DNA of 64,000 nt from Mechercharimyces sp. CAU 1602 (GTDB lineage Bacteria > Bacillota > Bacilli > Thermoactinomycetales > JANTPT01): the NCBI RefSeq assembly GCF_024753565.1, contig NZ_JANTPT010000002.1, forward strand, positions 124,001 through 188,000, read 5' to 3'. The notes below the pieces were generated by a model. That model saw nothing but the letters and a program-made list of their open reading frames with translations, searched no databases and was not told where the DNA came from. Below are positions 44,920 through 53,920 of this stretch, piece by piece. A program made the translations under genes and the position numbers. Position 1 is the stretch's first letter; every line of letters starts with the position of its first letter.

Positions 44920-45009
44920 TCCTCTCTTCTAGGATTCTATCGAGATAAAAAAGGGTATAATTCATCATATCCCATTTATTCGCCAACCATTGTTAGAGGA
45001 GGGATCTAA

Positions 45010-46068
45010 ATGCCGGACTCAAGGGATCACAGCCGTGGAAATCGTATAAAAAAAGAGAAGCGTAAGCGAATAATCCTCCTCGCTTCTTCTCTTTTTCTGC
45101 TAGCAGTCATTGCGTTTGCTCTCTACTCCCTCTATGTATTATTTGATGCTGTAAATGAAGCCCATGAACCTTTATGGGAAAAGTCAGATCTCCGAGAAGA
45201 GAAAGCAACATTAGATGAGCCCTTCACCGTTTTACTCCTTGGTAAAGATGCAGAAGCAGGACTGGCTGATGTGATCCTCGTCGCCTCGATCGACCCACAG
45301 GGGCAAAGTATGAAAATGTTAAGCATTCCTCGCGATACGGTCGTCGATATCGCAAATACAGATGGCCATCGCGACAAAATCAATTCCTCTGTCACGTATG
45401 GCGTTGAGGATCTCTCCGACGACAATGCCCGCACCAAGAATGCAGTTGAAACCGTACAACAATACCTGAATATCCCTATTGATTACTATGCCACTGTTAA
45501 TTTCCAGGGTTTTGTCGACACCATTGATGCTATTGATGGTATTGAAGTAAACCCATTACTTAGTTTCAGCATTACTCAATTTGGAAAAACCCACACTTTT
45601 ACTGCTGGACAACCTGTTCATCTCAACGGAGAAGAAGCACTCGCCTATGTGCGTATGCGCAAAGAGGACCCAGACCAAGATGCTGGTCGTAACAAACGTC
45701 AGCAACAAGTGATTGATGTCATGGTGAGCAAGATGTCACAGTTTAATCAACTATCAAAAATAGATAATATGTTGAGTGCAGTGGGTGACAATGTACGGAT
45801 GCAGTTTTCTGCAAGTGAACTCCTTGAAATCCAAGGAGTCTATCAAGATATTCCCGATAACAAAAAGGAGACTTTGCAATTGCAAGGGAGTAATCAGACC
45901 CTTCAGCTTCCAGGCAAAGCACGTCCTTATGATTACTTTGTCGTGGCCTTAGAAGAGCGTCAACGTGTAAGCAACCTCCTCCGTTCCCATCTCCAGCTCC
46001 CTGCCCAATCTGTCGAGGGAACAGCGACCGGAGAAGTTGAAAGGGAGGAAGTTGCTGTTGACGATTAA
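45010..46068 (+). CDS. tagV: LytR-CpsA-Psr family glycopolymer transferase (TagV-like)
   Basis: A second LCP protein, 352 residues, with the same plan as TagU: basic tail (KKEKRKR), membrane helix IILLASSLFLLAVIAFALYS, and LCP domain with LLLGKD, LADVILVASIDP, LSIPRDTVVDI, YATVNFQGFVDTIDAIDGIEV and AYVRMRKEDPDQDAGRNKRQQQVI. ATG at 45010 has GAGGAGGGA upstream and TATAAT at 44955-44960. Its stop overlaps the stop of the convergent PhoD gene by 4 bp and no terminator separates them. Shared motifs suggest overlapping roles with TagU. Confidence 0.92.
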   Translation: MPDSRDHSRGNRIKKEKRKRIILLASSLFLLAVIAFALYSLYVLFDAVNEAHEPLWEKSDLREEKATLDEPFTVLLLGKDAEAGLADVILVASIDPQGQSMKMLSIPRDTVVDIANTDGHRDKINSSVTYGVEDLSDDNARTKNAVETVQQYLNIPIDYYATVNFQGFVDTIDAIDGIEVNPLLSFSITQFGKTHTFTAGQPVHLNGEEALAYVRMRKEDPDQDAGRNKRQQQVIDVMVSKMSQFNQLSKIDNMLSAVGDNVRMQFSASELLEIQGVYQDIPDNKKETLQLQGSNQTLQLPGKARPYDYFVVALEERQRVSNLLRSHLQLPAQSVEGTATGEVEREEVAVDD

Positions 46069-48071
46069 TCTTTTAGCACATCTAGTTTCACTTGATCCCG
46101 TGGAACTTCACATTGAAAGAGGAGCTTCTTCCTTGGGCTCTTCTTTTTTCGTACATCTTCCACTCCATATGCGGACCACGTTGCCTTCCGATGGCTCAGC
46201 TCCAAGATGGCATATCCATGTGTCGTACTATCAAACCATTTGATCCATGGATTAGCTGCATATATTGCTCCTGCCAATATTCTTTTGACGATAAAACGAA
46301 TAATTTTCTCTAAAAACTCCTCTCCAAAAATTTGTTCCCGCCCTTCTTTCATCGCTCGTTTGCGTTGATCTTCAATCTCATCTTCAATCTCTTTTCTCAT
46401 CTCCGGTTGTACTAAAATCTCTTCAACCACTGTCAGAGGAAGAGGACTAGAGGCTGGTGAATACTTCTTACTCCCCTTCTTTCCTCTTAGTAATTCAAAG
46501 AGCCTCTTCCAATTGGGAAGAATCAACGTCACGATATCCGCTAAATGATAGGAGGTGATAGAGCCTACCATAAACTCAACCCCGACGGCATCTCGATCGT
46601 GATCATGCTTATAATCTTCCTTGATCAATCCCGCTTCATAAGTATGCAGATCTCCCGTGATCGTAATCCAGTTTTTCACACCCGCTCGCTTGATCTCAGA
46701 AGTGATATACTCTCGTTCACTACTATAACCATCCCAAGCATCCAGATTGAGATAGCGTCCTAACAGCTTAAGTGGAGTAAACTGAACTTCGTTCGCCCAT
46801 ACCTTCCACACCCTCTTTGAAGTTATCATCTGTTGTAAAAACCAATCTCGCTGTCCACTGTGAGGATGCCCTAACATACTTTGATCCTCTGCAAAAATTT
46901 GTTCACATCCACGTGTAAAGTGGATATCTAACACATCATTCCCACAAGGTAGAGCACTGCGAAAGAGACGCTGATCCGTTAAGATCAACTCAAGAAGATC
47001 CCCTACTTTAAATGAACGATAGATACGAAAATCCGAAAAGTTACGCTCCATCTCAAAAGTAACACGAGCAGGCATATATTCAAACCAAGCCTGGTTTGCA
47101 CAACGGCGCCGCGTTGGATTTGAAGAAGACTCATCATCAGGGGCAACTGCTGGAAAATAAGAGTTATTAGCAAACTCATGATCATCCCAGATTGCTATCA
47201 TCGCATGTTGCTCATGCAAACGCTGGAGATCATTATCTGCACGCATTGTGCGATAAACTGTACGATAGTCCTCCAAGGAGTAGGCTTTTACCTCTCCACT
47301 AGGCAACTGGATTTGTCGATCTGGAAGTGGGTTTTGATATGACGGATCACTTACTGATTCATAAATATAATCACCTAGATGCACGACAAAATCCAATTCT
47401 TCCTCCGCTAGCATTCGATATGGGTAATAATACCCACTGGTATAATCCTGACAACTCACATACGCAAATTTAGTGGAAGAAAGTGAAGCACCCTCTGGCG
47501 GTAGTGTTTTAAAACGTCCAGTCTGACTTACATGACCAGACTTTGTGATAAACCGATAATAATACGTTTGGTTGGGATCGAGGTGACCATCCACATCTAC
47601 TTTCACCACTTGGTCAAAATCGCCCCAAATGGGAGTAAAGCACTGAAACTCCACCTGTGAAAACGATGGTTGTGTCGATACTTCAAGTTGCACGAACTGC
47701 CCATCCATAATCGCATTTCTGATTGTCTCCGTCGGTGGAGAAGATGAATGATCTAACCACTGTACCCACTGCGCATCGTACGATCGCTCCCTCACTCCAC
47801 CAGCGATAGCAGGATCTACTCTCGTCCACAGTACGGCACCGCTCGATGTAGGATCACCTGATGCAACCGATTGTTCAAACCCTACGCCTTCAATAAAACG
47901 TGCTTGAAACTGCGGAAGATCATACCTTTTTACTCCCCCTTGACCCGTCTGAGCAAATACTTGTGTCAACAGCCCGCCACCCATACTTTGTGCCACAACA
48001 ATTGCCGAGCCGGTTAATAAAGATTTAAGAAAGACTCTCCTACCACGGTTAACACTCTCTTGACGATTCAT
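46065..48071 (-). CDS. phoD: PhoD-type alkaline phosphatase/phosphodiesterase, Tat-exported (copy 1)
   Basis: A 668-residue PhoD-family metallophosphoesterase. A twin-arginine signal (RGRRVFLKSLLTG, residues 9-21) precedes a hydrophobic stretch ending at AQ. The catalytic core shows AYVSCQDYTSGYYYP, HLGDYIYES, WDDHEFANNSY and ITGDLHTYEAG, the Fe/Ca ligand motifs of the family. It differs from B. subtilis PhoD (about 580 residues) by an extra basic/acidic region near residues 540-610 (KKGSKKYSPASS...). It probably releases phosphate from teichoic acid or phosphodiesters outside the cell. ATG at 48071 has AAGGGGGG. Confidence 0.92.
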   Translation of the reverse strand: MNRQESVNRGRRVFLKSLLTGSAIVVAQSMGGGLLTQVFAQTGQGGVKRYDLPQFQARFIEGVGFEQSVASGDPTSSGAVLWTRVDPAIAGGVRERSYDAQWVQWLDHSSSPPTETIRNAIMDGQFVQLEVSTQPSFSQVEFQCFTPIWGDFDQVVKVDVDGHLDPNQTYYYRFITKSGHVSQTGRFKTLPPEGASLSSTKFAYVSCQDYTSGYYYPYRMLAEEELDFVVHLGDYIYESVSDPSYQNPLPDRQIQLPSGEVKAYSLEDYRTVYRTMRADNDLQRLHEQHAMIAIWDDHEFANNSYFPAVAPDDESSSNPTRRRCANQAWFEYMPARVTFEMERNFSDFRIYRSFKVGDLLELILTDQRLFRSALPCGNDVLDIHFTRGCEQIFAEDQSMLGHPHSGQRDWFLQQMITSKRVWKVWANEVQFTPLKLLGRYLNLDAWDGYSSEREYITSEIKRAGVKNWITITGDLHTYEAGLIKEDYKHDHDRDAVGVEFMVGSITSYHLADIVTLILPNWKRLFELLRGKKGSKKYSPASSPLPLTVVEEILVQPEMRKEIEDEIEDQRKRAMKEGREQIFGEEFLEKIIRFIVKRILAGAIYAANPWIKWFDSTTHGYAILELSHRKATWSAYGVEDVRKKKSPRKKLLFQCEVPRDQVKLDVLKD

Positions 48072-48124
48072 CTAATCCCCCCTTAAGTTACTAGCATAGA
48101 TTAGCAGAATAGTGTAAATTCTAA

Positions 48125-48138
48125 TGCGTATATACGCA
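48125..48138. promoter_or_regulatory. Perfect 14-bp palindrome upstream of phoD copy 1
   Basis: TGCGTATATACGCA sits 54 nt upstream of the ATG. On the minus strand TTGCGT (overlapping the palindrome), a 17-nt spacer and TACACT form a possible promoter, so the palindrome could be an operator. Confidence 0.4.
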
Positions 48139-48252
48139 AATTTTTTATAAGCTCTCCTTAAAGGTACGAGAAACTTCTCCCCATTTCCTCTCCGTTCCTC
48201 ATATTTAAAAGTGAATTTTTTATAAAATTAGAAAACATATTTGTCTCTTTGC

Positions 48253-48278
48253 AAAAAAAAAGACCCCGCGGAGGGGTC
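48253..48278 (-). terminator. Terminator after phoD copy 2
   Basis: On the minus strand GACCCC-TCCGC-GGGGTC is followed by TTTTTTTTT. It lies 14 nt past the stop and isolates the two paralogs transcriptionally. Confidence 0.92.
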
Positions 48279-48291
48279 CTTTACTTGTTCA

Positions 48292-50259
48292 TCAATCTTT
48301 TAGCACATGTATTTCCGCTTGGTCACGCGGTACTTCACACTGGAATAATAACTTTTTCTCATTGCCACTGCGCTTGCGAATATTTTTCACATGGTAGGCA
48401 GACCAAATCGTTTTGTTTTTGCTTACTTCCATAATACAATAACCGTGCGTTGTGCTATCGAAAAACTTGAGCCATGGATTCTCATCATAAATTTTGTCAG
48501 AGATCACTTCTCTCATCAGCCATTCCGTGGTAAGGAAATCTGTCCCAAAAATCTTTTGCGGACCTTGCTTCTCTCTTTTTGCTTTTTCGATTTCAACCTT
48601 CCGCTTCACTTCTGGATCCGCTAAGATTTTATCCATAATCTCTTTCGGGATGGGACTGGAGACAGGCTCTTTCATTTCCTTCCTGTTCCTACCTTCTTTA
48701 GATGAAACACCAAAAAATGTACCCGCTAAATTATTATCAATCGTGTCTTGAATCGTTGCAGAAGAGATGGAACCTACCATAAACTCCACTCCTACCGCTT
48801 CTTTATCCTTGTCCTTCTTATAATTCTCTTTAATTAAACCAACTTCGTACGTATGCAAATCACCTGTAATGGTGAGCCAGTTCTTAACCCCCGCGCGCTT
48901 AATTTCACTTGTAATATACTCTCGTTCTGCATTAAACCCATCCCAGGCATCCAAATTCAATTCCTTGCCCAAAATTTTAAGTGGAGTAAATTGCACAGCA
49001 TTGGCCCATATTTTCCAAGTATTATTTGATGATGTCATTTTGTCGATAAACCAATCGCGTTGGCTCCCATCACCCTTACCGAGCATCGTACGATTTTCTT
49101 TATCTTTCTCTTTACAATTACCCAAAAAACGCTCTAAGTAGCTATCTCCACACGGTGGAGCACTACGGAACAGGCGCTGATCTGTTACTACAATATCTGC
49201 CAGATTACCTACACTGAGCGAACGATATATTTTAAAGGACGAATAGTCTTGATCCGCTTGAAAAGTTACACGAGCAGGCATATACTCAAACCACACCTGG
49301 TTAGCAATTATTCGCCTTTTCGCATTAGGTTTTCCACTCTCATCAGGAGCGATATCACCGTAACCATTATTAGAAAACTCATGATCATCCCATGTAGCGA
49401 TCATTGCGTGATTTTCATGAAGGAGCTGTAAGTCGGCATCCGCTTTCACCGTGCGGTACAATGTACGATAATCTTCAATAGTAATGGCGGCTTTCCCTCC
49501 GCTCGGTAACTTGATGCGACGATCATCCATCGGATTATTATCTTGATACCCTACGTTCTCATAAATATAATCACCTAAATGAATAACAAAATCCAACTCT
49601 TCACTCGCTACATGTTGCATTGCATGGTAATATCCGTTAGTGTAGTCCTGACAACTCACATACGCAAATTTTAAAGAGGAAACCTCCGCTCCCTGCGTGG
49701 GTAAGGTTTTAAATTTACCCGTTTTACTTACATAACCGTTATGAGTTATAAAACGGTAAAAATATGTTTTGTTTGCGTCCAGGTGACCGTCTACGTCCAC
49801 CTTAGCAATATTATCAAACATACTCCACAATGGGGTAAAGCAGCGCATTGTATTAGCTGTAAAATCATTTCCTTCTGAAATTTCCACCATAAGGAACTTT
49901 CCTGCTTCAATTGCTTGACGCACTTGCGCATTAGGTTTGGTTGAACCCTGATCTAACCATTGTACGAGCTTAGAATCAAAATGCTCCTCTTCAATCCCAG
50001 TTGCAATACTGGGATCGACACGTGCCCACAGGACAGCTCCTGACGGTGTCGGATCTCCCGCAGCAATCGATTGCGGAAATCCGATCCCCACCTCTTCTTT
50101 CGCCTCAAAAAGAGGCAAACCGTATGTTTTTACCCCTTTTTCGCTTTGCGCCAACACTTTCGAAAAAAATCCACCACTTAATGTTTCTGCCATCACGAGG
50201 GCAGAACCTGTAATCAACGATTTAACAAAAATCCTTCTTCCTTTATCCATCCCATCCAT
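48292..50259 (-). CDS. PhoD-type alkaline phosphatase/phosphodiesterase, Tat-exported (copy 2)
   Basis: A 655-residue tandem paralog of the gene downstream, alike over the whole length. It has a twin-arginine signal KGRRIFVKSLITG, then AYVSCQDYTNGYYH, HLGDYIYENVG, TWDDHEFSNNGY and ITGDLHTYEVG. Both copies end in LLFQCEVPRDQ. It carries the same insertion near residues 520-600. No tatA/tatC genes follow, unlike the B. subtilis phoD-tatAd-tatCd locus, so export must use Tat genes elsewhere. Start ATG 50259 has AGGGGAG 14 nt away (ATG 50250 is an alternative). Confidence 0.92.
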   Translation of the reverse strand: MDGMDKGRRIFVKSLITGSALVMAETLSGGFFSKVLAQSEKGVKTYGLPLFEAKEEVGIGFPQSIAAGDPTPSGAVLWARVDPSIATGIEEEHFDSKLVQWLDQGSTKPNAQVRQAIEAGKFLMVEISEGNDFTANTMRCFTPLWSMFDNIAKVDVDGHLDANKTYFYRFITHNGYVSKTGKFKTLPTQGAEVSSLKFAYVSCQDYTNGYYHAMQHVASEELDFVIHLGDYIYENVGYQDNNPMDDRRIKLPSGGKAAITIEDYRTLYRTVKADADLQLLHENHAMIATWDDHEFSNNGYGDIAPDESGKPNAKRRIIANQVWFEYMPARVTFQADQDYSSFKIYRSLSVGNLADIVVTDQRLFRSAPPCGDSYLERFLGNCKEKDKENRTMLGKGDGSQRDWFIDKMTSSNNTWKIWANAVQFTPLKILGKELNLDAWDGFNAEREYITSEIKRAGVKNWLTITGDLHTYEVGLIKENYKKDKDKEAVGVEFMVGSISSATIQDTIDNNLAGTFFGVSSKEGRNRKEMKEPVSSPIPKEIMDKILADPEVKRKVEIEKAKREKQGPQKIFGTDFLTTEWLMREVISDKIYDENPWLKFFDSTTHGYCIMEVSKNKTIWSAYHVKNIRKRSGNEKKLLFQCEVPRDQAEIHVLKD

Positions 50260-50429
50260 ACTAATCTATAACACTCCCCTTTTTCTTCTTTTACACTACA
50301 TTCATCACTTTTTCTTTATATAGCGATTAAAACGGCATCACCTCCCTAAAACAGCGAATATTAATACCCTTCATTTTTCTTATATCCCTCGATGAATGGC
50401 GAAATCCACATGTGAACCTAGAAAAAGCA

Positions 50430-50462
50430 AAAGGAGCCTATACCTTCCTACCAGGCTCCTTT
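50430..50462. terminator. Hairpin with poly-U on the minus strand
   Basis: AAAGGAGCCT pairs with AGGCTCCTTT across a 13-nt loop. On the minus strand it is followed by TGCTTTTTC. It probably stops read-through from the polysaccharide cluster before phoD. Confidence 0.7.
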
Positions 50463-50568
50463 AATCAGATTAGATGTACCTGAACAGGGACACGTTGACG
50501 AACGTTACTCCTACATTACATTTCGTTTACATTTGGCGTTTTGCGCACAATTTACTGAGCGATTGGCG

Positions 50569-50574
50569 TATAAT
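50569..50574 (+). promoter_or_regulatory. -10 element of the sORF
   Basis: A perfect TATAAT, 23 nt before GGAGG. The -35 is poor (CACAAT at 17 nt). Confidence 0.4.
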
Positions 50575-50609
50575 AAGTATCATCAAGGAAGTACATGGAG
50601 GTGCCCGAT

Positions 50610-50720
50610 ATGCAAACCCTTTTGGTTGGAAAAGCGTTTTGGTTTGGCATCATGAATGCAGCGTTGATGAGCATCCCATTCTGGGTTCTCTTTTACTGGT
50701 CCCTCCGTTGGGCTTTTTAA
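50610..50720 (+). CDS. 36-residue putative membrane microprotein
   Basis: ATG at 50610 follows GGAGG (50597-50601) at exactly 8 nt. The product starts MQTLLVGKAFWFGIMNAALM and ends SLRWAF before TAA. It is hydrophobic almost throughout, rich in Trp and Phe, with one Lys and one Arg, so it would form one membrane helix. It has a complete unit: -10 TATAAT, ribosome site, short ORF and the 50781 terminator. I do not recognise a family. It may be a toxin-like or regulatory microprotein; function unknown. Confidence 0.5.
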   Translation: MQTLLVGKAFWFGIMNAALMSIPFWVLFYWSLRWAF

Positions 50721-50780
50721 TCTCTGTGTGCTTCGCCCGTACGGATCAAGCTCAAAACCAACCATATGTGGTCATAGCAA

Positions 50781-50804
50781 AATAGGTTGCCGGGGCAACC
50801 TATT
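50781..50804. terminator. Bidirectional terminator between sORF and polysaccharide cluster
   Basis: AATAGGTTGCC pairs with GGCAACCTATT (11 bp at most). Minus tail TTTTGC; plus tail GTTTGTC. It lies 12 nt past the sugar-transferase stop. Confidence 0.85.
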
Positions 50805-50816
50805 GTTTGTCTGTTC

Positions 50817-51440
50817 TTATCGTGCACCAGTTCCCGACAAAACCACCCAGACAGTACGATATAAAATCACTATATCTAGACCGATCGATCGACGCTGGAC
50901 ATAATACATGTCTAACTCAAACTTTTCTTTCGGCGTAATATCATATCCACCATTTACTTGTGCCCACCCGGTCAATCCTGGCTTAACTAACAAGCGTTTA
51001 CGAAAATCAGGAATTTCTTCCGAAAATCGTTCAATAAAGACATCCCGCTCTGGACGTGGTCCGATCAAGCTCATCTCTCCACGCAAAATGTTGAGTAGCT
51101 GCGGAACTTCATCGATACGAGTCTTACGTATAAAACGACCTATACGTGTAACTCGAGGATCATTTTTAGCTGCCCATTGTGGTCCGTTTTTCTCCGCATC
51201 TGTACGCATCGACCGAAACTTCACAATCGAGAATGGCTTTCCGTCTAAACCTACTCGTTCTTGTTTATATAATACCGGGCCTCTTGATTCCAACTTAATC
51301 AAAAGCGCCGTGATAAGCAAAACAGGAAGTGTGAGAATAAGGAAGGAAATAGAAAAGACTAGTTCCAAACTCCGTTTCCACACATCATATACCCACTGTT
51401 GCCACAGGTATGTCTCTTGTTTTAATACCTTGGAACGCAT
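50817..51440 (-). CDS. Undecaprenyl-phosphate sugar phosphotransferase (bacterial sugar transferase family)
   Basis: The enzyme that starts a polysaccharide repeat by moving sugar-1-phosphate onto undecaprenyl phosphate. The 207-residue protein has one N-terminal membrane segment (LVFSISFLILTLPVLLITALL), then the conserved YKQERVGLDGKPFSIVKFRSMR, KTRIDEVPQLLNILRGEMSLIGPRPE and KPGLTGWAQVNG. It is the short form (like EpsL/CapM) without extra N-terminal domains. ATG at 51440 with AGGGGTGGG upstream. It is last in a pair with the epimerase gene, at the promoter-distal end of the cluster. Confidence 0.94.
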   Translation of the reverse strand: MRSKVLKQETYLWQQWVYDVWKRSLELVFSISFLILTLPVLLITALLIKLESRGPVLYKQERVGLDGKPFSIVKFRSMRTDAEKNGPQWAAKNDPRVTRIGRFIRKTRIDEVPQLLNILRGEMSLIGPRPERDVFIERFSEEIPDFRKRLLVKPGLTGWAQVNGGYDITPKEKFELDMYYVQRRSIGLDIVILYRTVWVVLSGTGAR

Positions 51441-51533
51441 CAATTCAACCCACCCCTACCAATTCACTCCGTACGTTTTTTCGCTAACCAACTTCTAACT
51501 AGTATACTGTACTCACATCTATTTGACAACCAC

Positions 51534-52466
51534 TTATCCTTGATATTCCTGTTGTTTCTGGCGATAATAAGCAAACGCTCGTTCCAATCCTTGGCGTAAA
51601 TTAATGTTGGCAGACCAGTTTAATACCTGCTCTGCACGATCGACCGCAAAATAACTATGACGAATATCACCTACACGTGCAGATACGTGTTTAATCTCCA
51701 TCTCCATCGCTGTTACTTCACTTATTTCCTTCACTAATTGATTAAGTGAAGTTTGAACTCCAGTCCCAATGTTTAAGATATGTTGATCGCCATATTCTAA
51801 TGCAAGTATATTGGCTGCTGCAACATCTTCCACATATATATAATCTCTGGTCTGTTCACCATCCCCTTCAATCCGCAGTGTTTCGCCATGCAACAATTTA
51901 TCCATAAAAATAGGGATCACCGCTCCCTCACCTTTCAGATCTTGACGCGCTCCAAACACGTTGGCATACCGCAATGAAGTCCAAGCTAACCCATACAGTT
52001 CTCCAAACACCTGCAAATAATCTTCGGCTGTTCGTTTAGAAATGCCATAGGGAGAAAGTGGGGAAACCGGATGATCCTCATCAATAGGGAGATATGCTGG
52101 GTTGCCGTATAGAGCAGCCGAAGAAGCATATACTATCTTCCTTACATCTGCCTGCCGGCAAGCCTCTAACAAATGTATCGTCCCCATAATATTTACCTTG
52201 GCATCATAAGAAGTATCTGCTATAGAATCGGGAACATTATTTTGTGCCGCCTGATGGATAACAGCATCTACTTTTTCTCTATTTAACACGTCCACCAAGC
52301 GCGGATCGCCAATATCCATATTATAAAAAGCACTCTCTGCTCGCACACGTCGCTCATCACCGGTAATCAGGTTATCAATTACGACTACCTGATCACCCCG
52401 GGTCAATAATTGATCTACAATATGAGAACCGATAAATCCAGCCCCACCTGTAACCAAAACCTTCAT
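51534..52466 (-). CDS. NAD-dependent sugar epimerase/dehydratase (GalE/WbpP-like)
   Basis: A 310-residue extended SDR with NAD motif GGAGFIGSH (residues 7-15), the catalytic YGISK (Tyr/Lys) and S in YASSAALYG upstream, and RYANVFG. Such proteins interconvert UDP-hexoses (C4 epimerases) or act as dehydratases. The lack of a dehydratase DExx pair and the RYANVFGARQD segment favour a UDP-GlcNAc/Glc 4-epimerase. ATG at 52466 lies behind a purine-rich GGAGGAGAGGAGAAGGAG. A sigma-A promoter precedes it. Confidence 0.85.
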   Translation of the reverse strand: MKVLVTGGAGFIGSHIVDQLLTRGDQVVVIDNLITGDERRVRAESAFYNMDIGDPRLVDVLNREKVDAVIHQAAQNNVPDSIADTSYDAKVNIMGTIHLLEACRQADVRKIVYASSAALYGNPAYLPIDEDHPVSPLSPYGISKRTAEDYLQVFGELYGLAWTSLRYANVFGARQDLKGEGAVIPIFMDKLLHGETLRIEGDGEQTRDYIYVEDVAAANILALEYGDQHILNIGTGVQTSLNQLVKEISEVTAMEMEIKHVSARVGDIRHSYFAVDRAEQVLNWSANINLRQGLERAFAYYRQKQQEYQG

Positions 52467-52508
52467 TCTCCTTCTCCTCTCCTCCTGTACGCTCTAAACC
52501 TTAATTAA

Positions 52509-52537
52509 GTTGTACACCTACTACCTATTTTTTTCAA
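52509..52537 (-). promoter_or_regulatory. Likely promoter of the epimerase-sugar transferase pair
   Basis: TTGAAA, a 17-nt spacer, then TACAAC on the minus strand. It lies 43 nt upstream of the epimerase ATG, next to the palindrome CTTAATTAAG (52500-52509). Confidence 0.5.
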
Positions 52538-52678
52538 TTAACGCGACATCATCCGTAATGGTTTCATTATGATCTTCTTCCTACAGTTGCTTCAAGGCAT
52601 ACTTTACCATACATTTGTGATTAAAGTCATACTTAATTACAGGAAAGATGCTCCCCTTACAAGGAACCACTCATCTAG

Positions 52679-53920
52679 CTACTTCCTCTTGTTCGAGCGT
52701 ATAACAAGACGCTTTAAATCTAGTAACAAACGCTCAGCTAACTTACGACGATCGCCCTGGTTATTAATATAGGCTTTCCCATTCTCTTTCATCTGTTGTA
52801 ACCGTGCAGGTGAGTATTTCTTAACCTGCTGTATCGTTTCTGCTAACGCTTCTGCATCTTCTGCACCCGCAAATACACCAAGATCGTAAGTGCGTAAGAT
52901 GCTCTCCACTTCTCCTCCGACGGTCGTAACAATAGGATGACCTACATATATATAGTCAAACAACTTATTGGGACGTGCACCCCGAAACGTCTCATTATTA
53001 GCTAAGGAGATTATTCCACAGTCGGCTGCGTATAAATAACGGTACACCTCTTTTTTGGGAACCGGATCGAGAAACAATACGTTTTTTAATCCTTTCTCCT
53101 CCTTTAATTGTTGCAATTGTTTTTTTTCGGAACCATCTCCGATGAGAACAATTTTAAACCCTTCTGGAATATATGCACCCGCTTTCACTACATGGTGTAA
53201 TGCATTGGCAGGTCCATGAGCTCCGGCATAAATAGCGATAAACTCTGCCTCTTCTGCACCCATACGCTTGCGATATGACTCTCTATGCATCTGCACCGAG
53301 TGCAGATCCCCCTGAACAATCCCGTTGGGAATTAAGACGATTTGATCGATACACACACCTTTATGCGCAATGTATTGGCGTTGGTGCTCCGTCAATACCA
53401 CGATCTGGTCAGCTTGAAAGTATAGGAAGTGCTCTATTCTCTCCAAAAGATGGACAAGCAGGGTTTTACGCTTTAAACCCCTCATCTTAATAAGTGAATC
53501 TGGCCACAAATCCCGCACCTCTAATACAAAGGGACAATTTTTTAAACGTGCCAACGCCCAACCTGTAAGCGCCGTAAATAGATGAGGAGAAGAAGCAAGT
53601 ATTACATCGGGACGCCGTTGCCACATTCCTACTAATCCAAACAGAAGGGCAAAACTAAGCATATTTAACATACGAAAAAGATTATTTCCCCGATAGGGCA
53701 AGCTCCATAACCAACGCATATGCAGGCGAGGAAGATTCTCTGTTTGCGCTTGTTGTGCTGGCGTTACATACTGATGGCTACTATGTAGAAATTGCGAGAG
53801 CCACAGCGTTACCTCCACCTCATCGTCTTGTTCCACCCATGCTTGTGCCAACTCATAATGCCTTGTAATTCCTCCGATGTGTGGTGGTACCGCATAATGG
53901 TTCGCAACCCAAATGCGCAT
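52679..53920 (-). CDS. Glycosyltransferase family 4 (WbuB-like)
   Basis: A 413-residue GT-B enzyme. The N-terminus reads ANHYAVPPHIGGITRHYELA, the family-4 acceptor-domain opening, and PFVLEVRDLWPDSL is the conserved WbuB-type block. The C-terminal donor domain has IAIYAGAHGPANALHHVV, LIGDGSEKKQL and RGARPNKLFDYIYVGHPIVTT in place of the E-x7-E helix. The WbuB group transfers GlcNAc- or FucNAc-type residues to lipid-linked intermediates; the sugar here is unknown. It is adjacent (0 bp) to the next upstream gene and last of that operon arm. Confidence 0.88.
   Translation of the reverse strand: MRIWVANHYAVPPHIGGITRHYELAQAWVEQDDEVEVTLWLSQFLHSSHQYVTPAQQAQTENLPRLHMRWLWSLPYRGNNLFRMLNMLSFALLFGLVGMWQRRPDVILASSPHLFTALTGWALARLKNCPFVLEVRDLWPDSLIKMRGLKRKTLLVHLLERIEHFLYFQADQIVVLTEHQRQYIAHKGVCIDQIVLIPNGIVQGDLHSVQMHRESYRKRMGAEEAEFIAIYAGAHGPANALHHVVKAGAYIPEGFKIVLIGDGSEKKQLQQLKEEKGLKNVLFLDPVPKKEVYRYLYAADCGIISLANNETFRGARPNKLFDYIYVGHPIVTTVGGEVESILRTYDLGVFAGAEDAEALAETIQQVKKYSPARLQQMKENGKAYINNQGDRRKLAERLLLDLKRLVIRSNKRK

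Larger units (their letters stand above)
50260..50609. other. Spacer between phoD copy 2 and the sORF
   Basis: No supported gene longer than 40 codons. It holds the phoD-2 leader, a terminator-like hairpin (50430-50462) and the sORF promoter. A plus-strand frame starting at 50474 has no ribosome site and is not accepted. Confidence 0.5.

Noticed and set aside
48072-48250. PhoP boxes upstream of phoD copy 1
   Set aside because: A single TTTACA is present but no 5-nt-spaced repeat, so a Pho-regulon call is not supported.
50474-50785. 103-codon plus-strand ORF between phoD-2 and the sugar transferase
   Set aside because: No ribosome site, mixed composition and an internal overlap with the better supported 36-codon ORF in another frame.
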